Source: an uncultured Lachnospiraceae bacterium (GTDB taxonomy: Bacteria > Bacillota > Clostridia > Lachnospirales > Lachnospiraceae). Taken from it: DNA of 28,546 nucleotides. The stretch's first letter is position 1. Each line of letters starts with the position of its first letter. The DNA is taken from positions 1 through 28,546 of the forward strand of contig CAJUOO010000043.1 in NCBI GenBank assembly GCA_910588535.1, read 5' to 3'. Positions 14,120 to 21,569 of the stretch are shown piece after piece. The notes beneath the pieces were generated by a model. That model was not told the DNA's origin. It made no database searches and saw nothing but the letters and a program-made list of their open reading frames with translations. Position numbers and translations under genes: made by a program.

Positions 14120-14662
14120 ATGTCACGTATAGGAAGAATGCCTATCGCCATTCCAGCAGGTGTGACTGTGGATGTGGCAGAAAATAATAAGGTGACGGTA
14201 AAAGGGCCGAAGGGCACTCTGGAGAGAGTACTTCCGGCGGAGATGGATATTAAGGTGGAAGGTGCGCAGATTGTCGTATCCAGACCGAATGATTTAAAGA
14301 AGATGAAGTCCCTGCATGGTTTGACAAGAACCTTGATCGCCAATATGGTGACTGGTGTGACAGAGGGCTTTAAGAAGGTGCTGGAGATCAACGGTGTCGG
14401 CTACAGGGTACAGAAGCAGGGCAAGAAGTTAGTGTTCTCCCTTGGTTTTTCTCATCCTGTGGAGGTGGAGGATCCAGAGGGTCTTTCCACAGAGGTAGAG
14501 GGACAGAATAAGATAACAGTTATCGGCATCGACAAGGAGAAGGTTGGACAATTTGCGGCTGAATTGAGAGAGCTTAGAAAGCCTGAACCATATAAGGGCA
14601 AGGGCATTAAGTACGAAAATGAGACGATCAGGCGCAAGGCAGGTAAGACTGGAAAGAAATAA
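14120..14662 (+). CDS. rplF: 50S ribosomal protein L6
   Basis: A 180-residue protein with two related alpha/beta domains near the factor-binding site. The N-terminus MSRIGRMPIAIPAGVTVDV and the C-terminal RKPEPYKGKGIKYENETIRR are diagnostic. The ATG is 20 nt after rpsH with TAGGAGG (14106-14112) in between. Length is normal and the reading frame is intact. Confidence 0.98.
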   Translation: MSRIGRMPIAIPAGVTVDVAENNKVTVKGPKGTLERVLPAEMDIKVEGAQIVVSRPNDLKKMKSLHGLTRTLIANMVTGVTEGFKKVLEINGVGYRVQKQGKKLVFSLGFSHPVEVEDPEGLSTEVEGQNKITVIGIDKEKVGQFAAELRELRKPEPYKGKGIKYENETIRRKAGKTGKK

Positions 14663-14683
14663 TAGATAGAAGGAGAGACAAAG

Positions 14684-15052
14684 ATGATTAGTAAAGTATC
14701 AAGAGCTAAGGTTCGTGAAAACAAGCACAGAAGAATCCGCAATCGCTTTGCAGGTACTCCTGAGAGACCACGTCTGGCCGTGTTTAGAAGCAATAACCAT
14801 ATGTATGCGCAGATCATTGACGATATAGCAGGAAATACTCTTGTAGCTGCTTCTACTTTGGAGAAGGATATCAAGGCTGATTTAGAGCGCACAGATAATG
14901 TTGCAGCAGCGGCAGCTGTTGGAACCGCGATTGCGAAGAAGGCACTGGAGAAGGGAATCACAACAGTTGTCTTTGACAGAGGCGGTTTTATATATCATGG
15001 AAAAGTTCAAGCATTGGCAGATGCGGCGCGCGAAGCCGGACTGCAATTCTAA
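14684..15052 (+). CDS. rplR: 50S ribosomal protein L18
   Basis: This 122-residue protein binds 5S rRNA with L5. It has the basic N-terminus (VRENKHRRIRNRFAGTPERP), the strand RLAVFRSNNHMYAQIIDD and the C-terminal FDRGGFIYHGKVQALADAAR. AAGGAGAG (14670-14677) precedes the start. It is co-directional and tightly packed between rplF and rpsE. Confidence 0.98.
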   Translation: MISKVSRAKVRENKHRRIRNRFAGTPERPRLAVFRSNNHMYAQIIDDIAGNTLVAASTLEKDIKADLERTDNVAAAAAVGTAIAKKALEKGITTVVFDRGGFIYHGKVQALADAAREAGLQF

Positions 15053-15070
15053 TCAGGGAGGAAAACACAC

Positions 15071-15580
15071 ATGAAGCGTACAATCGTTGATGCTAGTCAA
15101 TTAGAATTAACAGAAAAAGTAGTGTCAATCAAGCGTGTAACTAAGGTTGTCAAGGGTGGACGTAACTTCCGCTTTGCAGCTCTGGTAGTTGTAGGTGACG
15201 GCAACGGGCATGTAGGCGCAGGACTTGGCAAAGCAACTGAGATTCCTGAGGCAATCCGCAAGGGAAAAGAGGACGCTATGAAGAAGCTTGTCACAGTGCC
15301 GGTTGAGGAGAATGGAAGTATTCCACATGATTTTATCGGTAAATTTGGAAGTGCAAGCGTGCTGTTAAAGAAGGCGCCGAATGGTACTGGTATTATCGCT
15401 GGTGGTCCAGCTCGTTCCGTTCTGGAGCTTGCAGGCATCAAGAATATCCGTACCAAGTGCTTAGGCTCCAACAATAAGCAGAATGTAGTCCTTGCGACGA
15501 TTCAGGGCCTGTCACAGTTAAAGACGCCGGAGCAGGTAGCAAAGCTTCGCGGAAAATCTGTGGAAGAAATCTTGGGCTAA
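15071..15580 (+). CDS. rpsE: 30S ribosomal protein S5
   Basis: At 169 residues this is typical S5, located at the mRNA entrance and important for accuracy. Two domains are seen: the dsRNA-binding-like N-terminal part with RVTKVVKGGRNFRFAALVVV and GNGHVGAGLGKATEIPEAIR, and the C-terminal part with GPARSVLELAGIKNIRTKCL. Spectinomycin contact residues lie in the KGGRNF loop region in other species and appear unmodified here. AGGGAGG precedes the ATG. Confidence 0.98.
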   Translation: MKRTIVDASQLELTEKVVSIKRVTKVVKGGRNFRFAALVVVGDGNGHVGAGLGKATEIPEAIRKGKEDAMKKLVTVPVEENGSIPHDFIGKFGSASVLLKKAPNGTGIIAGGPARSVLELAGIKNIRTKCLGSNNKQNVVLATIQGLSQLKTPEQVAKLRGKSVEEILG

Positions 15581-15595
15581 CAGGAGGAAAAGAAG

Positions 15596-15778
15596 ATGGC
15601 AGAGAAGTTAAAGATAACATTGGTGAAATCTCCTATCGGTGCTATCCCCAAGCATAAAGCGACTGTTGAGGCATTGGGCTTAAGAAAGCTTAATAAGACA
15701 GTTGAGATGCCTGATAACGCAGCAGTCAGAGGTATGGTACAGCAAGTGAGACATTTAGTTAAGGTAGAGGAAATCTAG
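15596..15778 (+). CDS. rpmD: 50S ribosomal protein L30
   Basis: A 60-residue short bacterial L30. It has KITLVKSPIGAIPKHKATVE and GLRKLNKTVEMPDNAAVRGM, ending MVQQVRHLVKVEEI. The ATG follows CAGGAGG (15581-15587) and is 15 nt after rpsE. The family is dispensable in some bacteria but always lies between rpsE and rplO when present. Confidence 0.98.
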   Translation: MAEKLKITLVKSPIGAIPKHKATVEALGLRKLNKTVEMPDNAAVRGMVQQVRHLVKVEEI

Positions 15779-15800
15779 TTATAGATAAGGAGGTGCTAAG

Positions 15801-16241
15801 ATGAATTTATCAGATTTAAGACCTGCAAAGGGTTCTAAGCACAGCAATAATTTCAGAAAAGGTCGCGGTCATGGTTCTGGAAACGGCAAGACAGCCGGCA
15901 AGGGTCATAAGGGTCAGAAGGCACGTTCTGGAGCGCCGAGACCGGGATTTGAGGGTGGTCAGCTTCCACTTTACAGAAGAATTCCAAAGAGAGGCTTTAA
16001 AAACAGACATTCTCTTGACATTGTTGGGGTGAATGTAGATCGTCTGGAAGTATTTGAGAATGATACAGTAGTTAGTGTTGAGACTTTAATAGAGAAAGGG
16101 ATTGTGAGAAATCCAAAGGATGGAGTTAAGATTCTTGGAGATGGAGCACTTACTAAGAAGCTCACTGTAAAGGCAAATGCATTTAGTGCAGGTGCTAAGG
16201 AAAAGATTGAAGCTCTTGGTGGAACCTGCGAGGTGATTTAA
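15801..16241 (+). CDS. rplO: 50S ribosomal protein L15
   Basis: At 146 residues this is normal L15, a late-assembly 50S protein. The Gly/Lys-rich N-terminal extension (KGSKHSNNFRKGRGHGSGNG, residues about 10-29, then KTAGKGHKGQKARSG) threads into rRNA. The globular part includes GFEGGQLPLYRRIPKRGF. The stop shares one base with the secY start (TAATG), coupling the two. Confidence 0.98.
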   Translation: MNLSDLRPAKGSKHSNNFRKGRGHGSGNGKTAGKGHKGQKARSGAPRPGFEGGQLPLYRRIPKRGFKNRHSLDIVGVNVDRLEVFENDTVVSVETLIEKGIVRNPKDGVKILGDGALTKKLTVKANAFSAGAKEKIEALGGTCEVI

Positions 16242-17554
16242 TGCTAAAAACACTTCGAAACGCATTAAAAATCAAGGATATAAGGAACAAGCTTATCTAT
16301 ACGTTTTTTATGTTAGTCGTAGTGAGAATCGGTTGCGCGATTCCGGTGCCCGGAGTAAACAGTGCAATGATAAAGTCATTTTTTCAGAACCAGATTGGTG
16401 ATGCATTTAGCTTTTTTGATGCTATCACCGGTGGTTCTTTTACGAATATGTCCATCTTTGCACTTAGCATCACCCCATATATCACATCCTCCATTATCAT
16501 TCAGCTTTTGACCATAGCAATTCCAAAGCTTGAGGAGATGCAGAAGGATGGAGAGGATGGAAGAAAGAAGCTTGCGGAGTATACTCGCTATGTTACAGTT
16601 GCTCTTGCTTTAATTGAAAGTACAGCCATGGCGATCGGCTTTGGCACACAGGGGATATTGACAAGCTTTCATGTCGGTTCTGTTGCTGTGGTAGTAGTCA
16701 CTCTGACAGCCGGTTCTGCCTTTCTTATGTGGATGGGTGAGCGCATTACAGAGAAGGGTGTCGGAAATGGTATTTCCATGATTTTGTTATTTAACATTGT
16801 CGCACGTATTCCCAGTGACTTTGTCACTCTCTATGAGAGGTTTATGAAGGGGAAATCTGTGGCAGTGGCAGGGCTTGCAGTGTTGATTATTGCAGCTGTT
16901 ATTATTGGGGTGATCGCGTTTGTCGTGATGCTTCAGGGCGGTGAAAGAAGAATAGCAGTGCAGTACGCAAAAAAGACACAGGGAAAGAAGCTGGTGGGCG
17001 GACAGTCTACCCATATCCCGCTCAAGGTGAACACGGCAGGTGTAATGCCCATTATCTTTGCAGGTTCTCTGTTTTCCATGCCGGTTGTTATCAGCCGTTT
17101 CTTTGCTATCAACGCTGAGTCTATCGGAGGAAAGATTATCAATACACTGAATCAATCCAACTGGTGTGATCCGTCAAGACCGTGGTATTCCATTGGGTTG
17201 TTGATATATATTATATTGGTGGTATTTTTTGCTTATTTCTATACTTCGATTACTTTTAATCCGATTGAGGTGGCGAATAATATAAAGAAGCAGGGTGGCT
17301 TTGTGCCCGGTATTCGTCCGGGAAAGCCGACGGCAGATTATCTGACAAAAATACTGAATTACGTGATATTTATCGGCGCGGCAGGTTTGCTGTTTGTGGC
17401 GATTGTCCCAATTATCGTTTCTGGTGTGTTTAAGGCGAATGTTTCCTTTGGAGGTACTTCCTTAATTATTATTGTAGGAGTTATATTGGAGACATTAAAG
17501 CAGATTGAATCACAGATGCTTGTCCGTTATTACAAGGGCTTCCTGAACGATTAG
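16241..17554 (+). CDS. secY: Protein translocase subunit SecY
   Basis: This 437-residue protein is the channel of the Sec translocon in the cytoplasmic membrane. It begins MLKTLRNALKIKDIRNKLIY, then the first membrane helix and the conserved plug region IPVPGVNS. Ten hydrophobic helices are visible. GGSFTNMSIFALSITPYITS and FVPGIRPGKPTADYL are family signatures. The long cytoplasmic loops with RRIAVQYAKKTQGKKLVGGQ contact the ribosome and SecA. Its place after rplO is universal. A 90-nt gap containing a GC-rich hairpin follows. Confidence 0.98.
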   Translation: MLKTLRNALKIKDIRNKLIYTFFMLVVVRIGCAIPVPGVNSAMIKSFFQNQIGDAFSFFDAITGGSFTNMSIFALSITPYITSSIIIQLLTIAIPKLEEMQKDGEDGRKKLAEYTRYVTVALALIESTAMAIGFGTQGILTSFHVGSVAVVVVTLTAGSAFLMWMGERITEKGVGNGISMILLFNIVARIPSDFVTLYERFMKGKSVAVAGLAVLIIAAVIIGVIAFVVMLQGGERRIAVQYAKKTQGKKLVGGQSTHIPLKVNTAGVMPIIFAGSLFSMPVVISRFFAINAESIGGKIINTLNQSNWCDPSRPWYSIGLLIYIILVVFFAYFYTSITFNPIEVANNIKKQGGFVPGIRPGKPTADYLTKILNYVIFIGAAGLLFVAIVPIIVSGVFKANVSFGGTSLIIIVGVILETLKQIESQMLVRYYKGFLND

Positions 17555-17585
17555 TACAGTGGCCGCATAGAGCTGGTCGAACTAC

Positions 17586-17616
17586 GCAGGCGGGAGATCC
17601 CGTCTGCTGTTGTGTT
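17586..17616 (+). terminator. GC-rich hairpin between secY and adk (possible attenuating terminator)
   Basis: GCAGGCGGGA (17586-17595) pairs with TCCCGTCTGC (17598-17607) with one G-U; the tight turn probably opens the innermost pair. TGTTGTGTTT follows, a weak T-rich tail. It could cut transcription of adk-map-infA relative to the ribosomal genes. Confidence 0.45.
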
Positions 17617-17644
17617 TCATTATTGGGTGTTGGGAGGGTATTTT

Positions 17645-18289
17645 ATGAAGATTATTATGTTAGGTGCTCCGGGGGCAGGAAAAGGAACTCAGGCAAAGAG
17701 GATAGCAGATAAATGGAAGCTGCCACATATTTCTACAGGCGATATATTCCGTGCAAATATTAAGAATGGAACAGAGCTTGGCATGGAGGCAAAGAAATAT
17801 ATGGATAAGGGTGCTCTGGTGCCAGATGAGCTGACAGTGAAGATACTGCTTGACAGAGTGTCCGCCAAGGATTGTGCAGATGGCTATGTGCTTGACGGAT
17901 TTCCGAGAACGATACCACAGGCGGAGGTGCTTGACAAGGCACTTGAAGAGCTTGGGGACAGCATTGACTATGCCATTAACGTGGATGTGCCGGATGACAG
18001 CATAATAAGTCGTATGTCGGGAAGAAGGGCGTGTGTTTCCTGCGGAGCCACTTACCATGTGGAATTTGCGCCGACAAAGACAGAAGGAATCTGTGACAGG
18101 TGCGGCAAGGAGCTGATTTTGAGAGAGGATGATAAGCCTGAGACTGTGAAGAAGCGTCTTATGGTCTATCATGAGCAGACACAACCGTTGATCGATTATT
18201 ATGCTGGCAAGAATATTCTGAAATCCGTGGATGGGACAAAGGATATGGAAGAGGTATTTAAGGATATTACGTCTATCTTGGAGGCATAG
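17645..18289 (+). CDS. adk: Adenylate kinase (zinc-lid type)
   Basis: This cytoplasmic enzyme of 214 residues interconverts ATP + AMP and 2 ADP. The ATG at 17645 (MKIIMLGAPGAGKGTQAKRI) is used because GGGAGGG (17631-17637) precedes it; an upstream in-frame ATG at 17612 would add 11 non-conserved residues. The P-loop is at residues 7-15. The NMP-binding motif is DGFPRTIPQ. The LID carries four zinc ligands, C130, C133, C150 and C153. Adk and the PPK2 protein at 332-1831 both act on AMP/ADP, but the two are unlinked in transcription. Confidence 0.97.
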   Translation: MKIIMLGAPGAGKGTQAKRIADKWKLPHISTGDIFRANIKNGTELGMEAKKYMDKGALVPDELTVKILLDRVSAKDCADGYVLDGFPRTIPQAEVLDKALEELGDSIDYAINVDVPDDSIISRMSGRRACVSCGATYHVEFAPTKTEGICDRCGKELILREDDKPETVKKRLMVYHEQTQPLIDYYAGKNILKSVDGTKDMEEVFKDITSILEA

Positions 18290-18340
18290 TTTTGGATTTG
18301 TACAGACAGCATGTGGGTAGCAGCGGCATGCAGGAGAGTA

Positions 18341-18398
18341 AGTTTGAAAAGTTTTTGTCAAACTGTTTATTGATGCAGTATGCAGGAGTATAAAAATG
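18341..18398 (+). repeat. Repeat shared with the rplC upstream region, copy B
   Basis: Copy B begins with the perfect 7-bp hairpin AGTTTGA (18341-18347) with TCAAACT (18358-18364), continues through 18358-18381 (22 of 24 identical to 7118-7141) and ends in GCAGGAGTATAAAA plus the map ATG. It therefore includes the map ribosome binding site. Copy A at 7104-7178 has about 18 extra nt in the middle. Confidence 0.6.
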
Positions 18399-19148
18399 GC
18401 AGTATCAATAAAATCGGAACAGGAGCTGGAGCTGATGAGGGAGGCAGGGAGGATTCTCGCCATAACTCATAAGGAACTGGAAAAGATCATTGAGCCGGGG
18501 ATCTCCACATGGAAGATCAACAAGATCGGCGAGGAGATTATCAGAAGCTACCAGTGTATTCCATCGTTCCTCAATTATAATGGGTATCCAGCATCTATCT
18601 GTATCTCGGTAAATGACGAGGTCGTTCACGGGATTCCGTCTAAGAAGAAAGTCTTAGAAGAGGGCGATATTGTGAGCTTGGATGCAGGTGTGATCTACAA
18701 GGGGTATCATTCGGATGCAGCGAGAACGCATGCAGTTGGAGAGATCTCAAAGGAGGCAAGTCAACTTGTCGAGGTGACGAGGCAGAGTTTCTTTGAAGGA
18801 ATCCGATATGCGAGGGAGGGCTGTCATCTTCATGAGATATCGAATGCAATCGGGAGCTATGCTGGAAGGTTTGGATATGGTGTAGTGCGTGATCTGGTGG
18901 GGCATGGAATTGGAAATCATTTGCACGAGGACCCTCAGGTTCCGAATTTTGCACAGCGCGGCAGAGGCCTGAAGCTTCAGGCTGGCATGACTTTGGCGAT
19001 AGAGCCGATGATTAATATGGGAGCATGGCAGGTGGAATGGCTGAGGGATGACTGGACTGTGGTGACGAGAGATGGTTCTCTATCTGCACATTATGAGAAT
19101 ACCGTTCTGATCACCAAGGGTGAGCCAGAAATCCTTTCAATGGAGTAA
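18396..19148 (+). CDS. map: Methionine aminopeptidase, type I
   Basis: This 250-residue cytosolic metalloenzyme removes the initiator methionine from nascent proteins. The five metal ligands are all present: D96 (SLDAGV), D107 (HSDAARTHAVG), H170 (VGHGIGNHLHED), E203 (AIEPMINMG) and E234 (HYENTVLIT). There is no N-terminal zinc-finger extension, so it is the short type Ia form. GCAGGAG (18382-18388) precedes the ATG; this region belongs to repeat copy B. The gene lies 106 nt after adk and one base before the KOW-protein start. Confidence 0.97.
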   Translation: MAVSIKSEQELELMREAGRILAITHKELEKIIEPGISTWKINKIGEEIIRSYQCIPSFLNYNGYPASICISVNDEVVHGIPSKKKVLEEGDIVSLDAGVIYKGYHSDAARTHAVGEISKEASQLVEVTRQSFFEGIRYAREGCHLHEISNAIGSYAGRFGYGVVRDLVGHGIGNHLHEDPQVPNFAQRGRGLKLQAGMTLAIEPMINMGAWQVEWLRDDWTVVTRDGSLSAHYENTVLITKGEPEILSME

Positions 19149-19149
19149 T

Positions 19150-19425
19150 ATGCAGATGAATTTGTATCAAGTGGGAAATCTGGCAAAATCCATTGCCGGA
19201 CATGATAAAGATCAGTTTTATGTAATAGTGAGAGAGGAATCTGAATATGTATATTTGGCGGACGGCAAGGAGAGGACTCTGGAGAGACCGAAGCGCAAGA
19301 ATAAGAAGCATATTCAGCCAATTTACTATGACACAGAGAAGAAAGAGCCGGTGCCAGAAATGAAGCGGAATGAAGAGATAAAGAGAGCCATTAAACTGTT
19401 TAGCGCAAAAGCAGCGCAGGAATGA
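19150..19425 (+). CDS. KOW-domain RNA-binding protein (L14e/L6e/L27e-like)
   Basis: A small basic protein of 91 residues. The N-terminal part (about 3-36: YQVGNLAKSIAGHDKDQFYV, then IVREESEYVYLADGK) is a KOW-like domain as found in eukaryotic/archaeal L14e, L6e and L27e. The C-terminal half is Lys/Arg-rich (ERPKRKNKKHIQPI). Firmicutes often carry such a gene between map and infA, but its role is undefined; binding to rRNA or ribosomes is an inference. The start at 19150 is 4 nt after GGAG; the ATG at 19156 (MNLYQVG) has better spacing and may be the true start. The frame also extends upstream into map. Confidence 0.8.
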   Translation: MQMNLYQVGNLAKSIAGHDKDQFYVIVREESEYVYLADGKERTLERPKRKNKKHIQPIYYDTEKKEPVPEMKRNEEIKRAIKLFSAKAAQE

Positions 19426-19433
19426 GGTGAACA

Positions 19434-19652
19434 ATGTCAAAAGCAGATGTAATAGAAATAGAAGGAACAGTGATTGAGAAGCTGCCCAATGCTATGTTTC
19501 AGGTGCGGCTGGAAAATGGGCATCAAGTGCTTGCCCATATCAGCGGGAAGTTGCGCATGAATTATATTCGTATTCTGCCGGGTGATAAGGTGACGATTGA
19601 GTTGTCTCCATATGATTTGTCCAAGGGAAGGATTATCTGGAGAGATAAATAA
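19434..19652 (+). CDS. infA: Translation initiation factor IF-1
   Basis: A 72-residue OB-fold protein that occupies the ribosomal A site during initiation. The sequence starts MSKADVIEIEGTVIEKLPNA, with FQVRLENGHQVLAHISGKLR and the C-terminal SPYDLSKGRIIWRDK, all diagnostic. The ATG follows GAGGTGAAC (19424-19432), 8 nt after the KOW gene. It probably ends the transcript coming from secY-adk-map, since a strong new promoter follows. Confidence 0.98.
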   Translation: MSKADVIEIEGTVIEKLPNAMFQVRLENGHQVLAHISGKLRMNYIRILPGDKVTIELSPYDLSKGRIIWRDK

Positions 19653-19692
19653 GGACAGCAAAAAAGATAGAGAGAAGTTAGGAAAAAAGTGC

Positions 19693-19721
19693 TTGCCATC
19701 TTTAAAGGTTGGTGCTATAAT
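19693..19721 (+). promoter_or_regulatory. Strong promoter for rpmJ-rpsM-rpsK-rpsD-rpoA-rplQ
   Basis: TTGCCA (19693-19698), a 17-bp spacer and a perfect TATAAT (19716-19721) with TG one base upstream (TGCTATAAT, extended -10). It lies 36 nt before rpmJ. This separates the alpha-operon genes from the upstream units. Confidence 0.85.
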
Positions 19722-19756
19722 CATAATTGGACTTTTTTGGAAGGGAGGTTTTTTCT

Positions 19757-19870
19757 GTGAAGGTTAGATCGTCAGTAAAGCCTATTTGCGAAAAATGCAA
19801 AATTATTAAGAGAAAAGGAAGTATCAGAGTGATCTGTGAAAATCCGAAGCACAAGCAGAGACAGGGTTAA
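19757..19870 (+). CDS. rpmJ: 50S ribosomal protein L36
   Basis: The 37-residue protein starts with GTG (MKVRSSVKPICEKCKIIKRK) after GGGAGG (19743-19748). It is the zinc-binding form, with ligands C11, C14, C27 and H32. L36 is the smallest ribosomal protein and organises 23S rRNA near the factor-binding region. It is the first gene behind the promoter at 19693-19721. A structured 249-nt gap follows before rpsM. Confidence 0.97.
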   Translation: MKVRSSVKPICEKCKIIKRKGSIRVICENPKHKQRQG

Positions 19871-20119
19871 TCTGTCCGTTTGTGTTAAAATTAGTATGCG
19901 GCTGCAGCGATGAATGAGGAACCACTAGGGTGAGTTGTTCATTGCTATAAAATAAAAGATATCAGGTAAGCAGATGAGACGCACAACATTTCGACGTTTG
20001 AAAAAACGGGCTGCGTGTAGTCATGCTTGCCGCAGTGCAGTTTGCAGACATACCGATGTAGGCTGCACACTCAGGTATATTATATAGGATATATTGAAAA
20101 GAAAGATGGAGGTACACAC
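19871..20119 (+). promoter_or_regulatory. Structured 249-nt gap before rpsM (candidate r-protein leader)
   Basis: No gene is seen. AGCGATGAA (19906-19914) pairs with TTCATTGCT (19938-19946), 9 bp with one G-U, followed by an A-rich run. GTGCAG (20035-20040) pairs with CTGCAC (20063-20068) and encloses ACAT (20048-20051) with ATGT (20056-20059). In E. coli S4 binds the rpsM leader to repress this operon. Here rpsD (S4) lies in the same operon, so similar feedback is possible but unproven. Confidence 0.45.
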
Positions 20120-20488
20120 ATGGCTCGTATTTCTGGTGTAGATTTGCCAAGAGAAAAACGTGTAGAAATCGGATTAACTTATATCTATGGCATTGGAAGA
20201 GCAAGCTCAAACCGTATCCTTGAGGAAGCAAAGGTGAATCCTGATACTCGTGTCAGAGATCTGACAGATGACGAGGTAAAGAGGATCAGTTCCGTTATCG
20301 ACGAGACACAGGTAGTAGAAGGTGATCTGAGAAGAGAGATCGCTATGAATATCAAGAGACTTCAGGAGATCGGATGCTACAGAGGGATTCGTCACAGAAA
20401 AGGGCTTCCTGTCCGCGGTCAGAAGACAAAGACCAATGCGAGAACGAGAAAAGGCCCTAAGAAAACTGTTGCAAATAAGAAAAAGTAA
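20120..20488 (+). CDS. rpsM: 30S ribosomal protein S13
   Basis: A 122-residue protein of the 30S head that contacts P-site tRNA and the 50S subunit. The ATG at 20120 (MARISGVDLPREKRVEIGLT) follows GGAGG (20108-20112); the frame is open further upstream but those codons lie in the structured gap. The helix-two-turn-helix region includes YIYGIGRASSNRILEEA. The basic C-terminus RGQKTKTNARTRKGPKKTVA is typical. Confidence 0.98.
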   Translation: MARISGVDLPREKRVEIGLTYIYGIGRASSNRILEEAKVNPDTRVRDLTDDEVKRISSVIDETQVVEGDLRREIAMNIKRLQEIGCYRGIRHRKGLPVRGQKTKTNARTRKGPKKTVANKKK

Positions 20489-20521
20489 TTAGGAACCCAT
20501 AAGGGAGGTTAGTTTAATATT

Positions 20522-20926
20522 ATGGCGAAACAAATGTCAGGCAGTGCAAAGAAAGTGACAAAAAGGCGTGTAAAGAAAAACGTTGAACGAGGACAGGCAC
20601 ATATTCAGTCATCCTTTAACAATACGATCGTGACGATCACAGATTGTGAGGGAAATGCATTATCATGGGCAAGTGCCGGTGGTCTTGGATTTAGAGGTTC
20701 AAGGAAATCTACTCCTTATGCAGCTCAGATGGCAGCTGAAACTGCTACAAAGGCAGCTTTGGTACATGGCTTAAAGACAGTCGATGTAATGGTAAAGGGA
20801 CCGGGCTCTGGAAGAGAGGCCGCTATCCGTGCGCTTCAGGCATGTGGTCTTGAAGTTACCAGCATCAAGGACGTAACTCCGGTTCCCCATAATGGATGCC
20901 GTCCACCGAAACGCAGAAGAGTTTAA
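20522..20926 (+). CDS. rpsK: 30S ribosomal protein S11
   Basis: This 134-residue protein of the 30S platform contacts mRNA near the exit site. Diagnostic parts are GQAHIQSSFNNTIVTITDCE, the segment WASAGGLGFRGSRKSTPYAA and the C-terminal TPVPHNGCRPPKRRRV. The GGGAGG at 20503-20508 is 13 nt before the ATG, longer than usual, and no alternative ATG or GTG exists between them. Confidence 0.97.
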   Translation: MAKQMSGSAKKVTKRRVKKNVERGQAHIQSSFNNTIVTITDCEGNALSWASAGGLGFRGSRKSTPYAAQMAAETATKAALVHGLKTVDVMVKGPGSGREAAIRALQACGLEVTSIKDVTPVPHNGCRPPKRRRV

Positions 20927-20942
20927 TTAGGAGGTAGGTAAA

Positions 20943-21536
20943 GTGGCAGTTAATAGAGTTCCTGTATTGAAAAGATGCAGATCACTTGGATTGGACCCTG
21001 TATTTTTGGGTGTCGATAAGAAATCAAAGAGAGAGTTAAAAAGAGCAAACAAGAAGCTTACCGAGTATGGTCTTCAGCTTCGCGAAAAGCAGAAGGCAAA
21101 GTTTATCTACGGCGTGCTGGAGAAGCCTTTCCACAACTACTATCTGAAGGCTGAGAATATGCCCGGCATGACAGGTGAGAACCTGATGATTATGCTGGAG
21201 AGAAGACTGGATAATGTAATTTTCCGATTGGGCTTTGCAAGAACCAGAAGAGAAGCAAGACAGATTGTCGATCACAAGAATGTTCTTGTAAACGGCAGAT
21301 GTATTAATATTCCTTCCTATTTAATTAAGGCAGGGGATACCATTGAGATTAAGGAGAAGTGTAAGTCCTCCCAGAGATACAAGGATATTGTTGAGGTAGC
21401 AGGCGCGAGACTGGTACCAGAGTGGCTGGAAGCAGATCAGGAGAATCTGAAGGGAACCGTAAAGGAAATGCCGACAAGAGAGGTTATTGATGTTCCGGTT
21501 GATGAGATGCTTATCGTCGAGTTGTATTCTAAGTAA
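20943..21536 (+). CDS. rpsD: 30S ribosomal protein S4
   Basis: A 197-residue primary 16S rRNA binder with an S4 RNA-binding domain (around 86-150: MLERRLDNVIFRLGFARTRR, then EARQIVDHKNVLVNGRCINI). It starts with GTG at 20943, 7 nt after AGGAGG (20930-20935). The N-terminus has a single Cys (C12), so it is the zinc-free form. Unlike in B. subtilis, where rpsD is monocistronic, the gene is inside the alpha operon here, the arrangement in which S4 represses rpsM in E. coli. Confidence 0.97.
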   Translation: MAVNRVPVLKRCRSLGLDPVFLGVDKKSKRELKRANKKLTEYGLQLREKQKAKFIYGVLEKPFHNYYLKAENMPGMTGENLMIMLERRLDNVIFRLGFARTRREARQIVDHKNVLVNGRCINIPSYLIKAGDTIEIKEKCKSSQRYKDIVEVAGARLVPEWLEADQENLKGTVKEMPTREVIDVPVDEMLIVELYSK

Positions 21537-21569
21537 TCCTATAACCAACCGAAAAGGAGGGGCTTTATA

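Noticed and set aside
17660..18463. Long minus-strand frame (267 codons) opposite adk and the start of map
   Set aside because: Antisense shadow of adk, low-complexity translation and no start signals.
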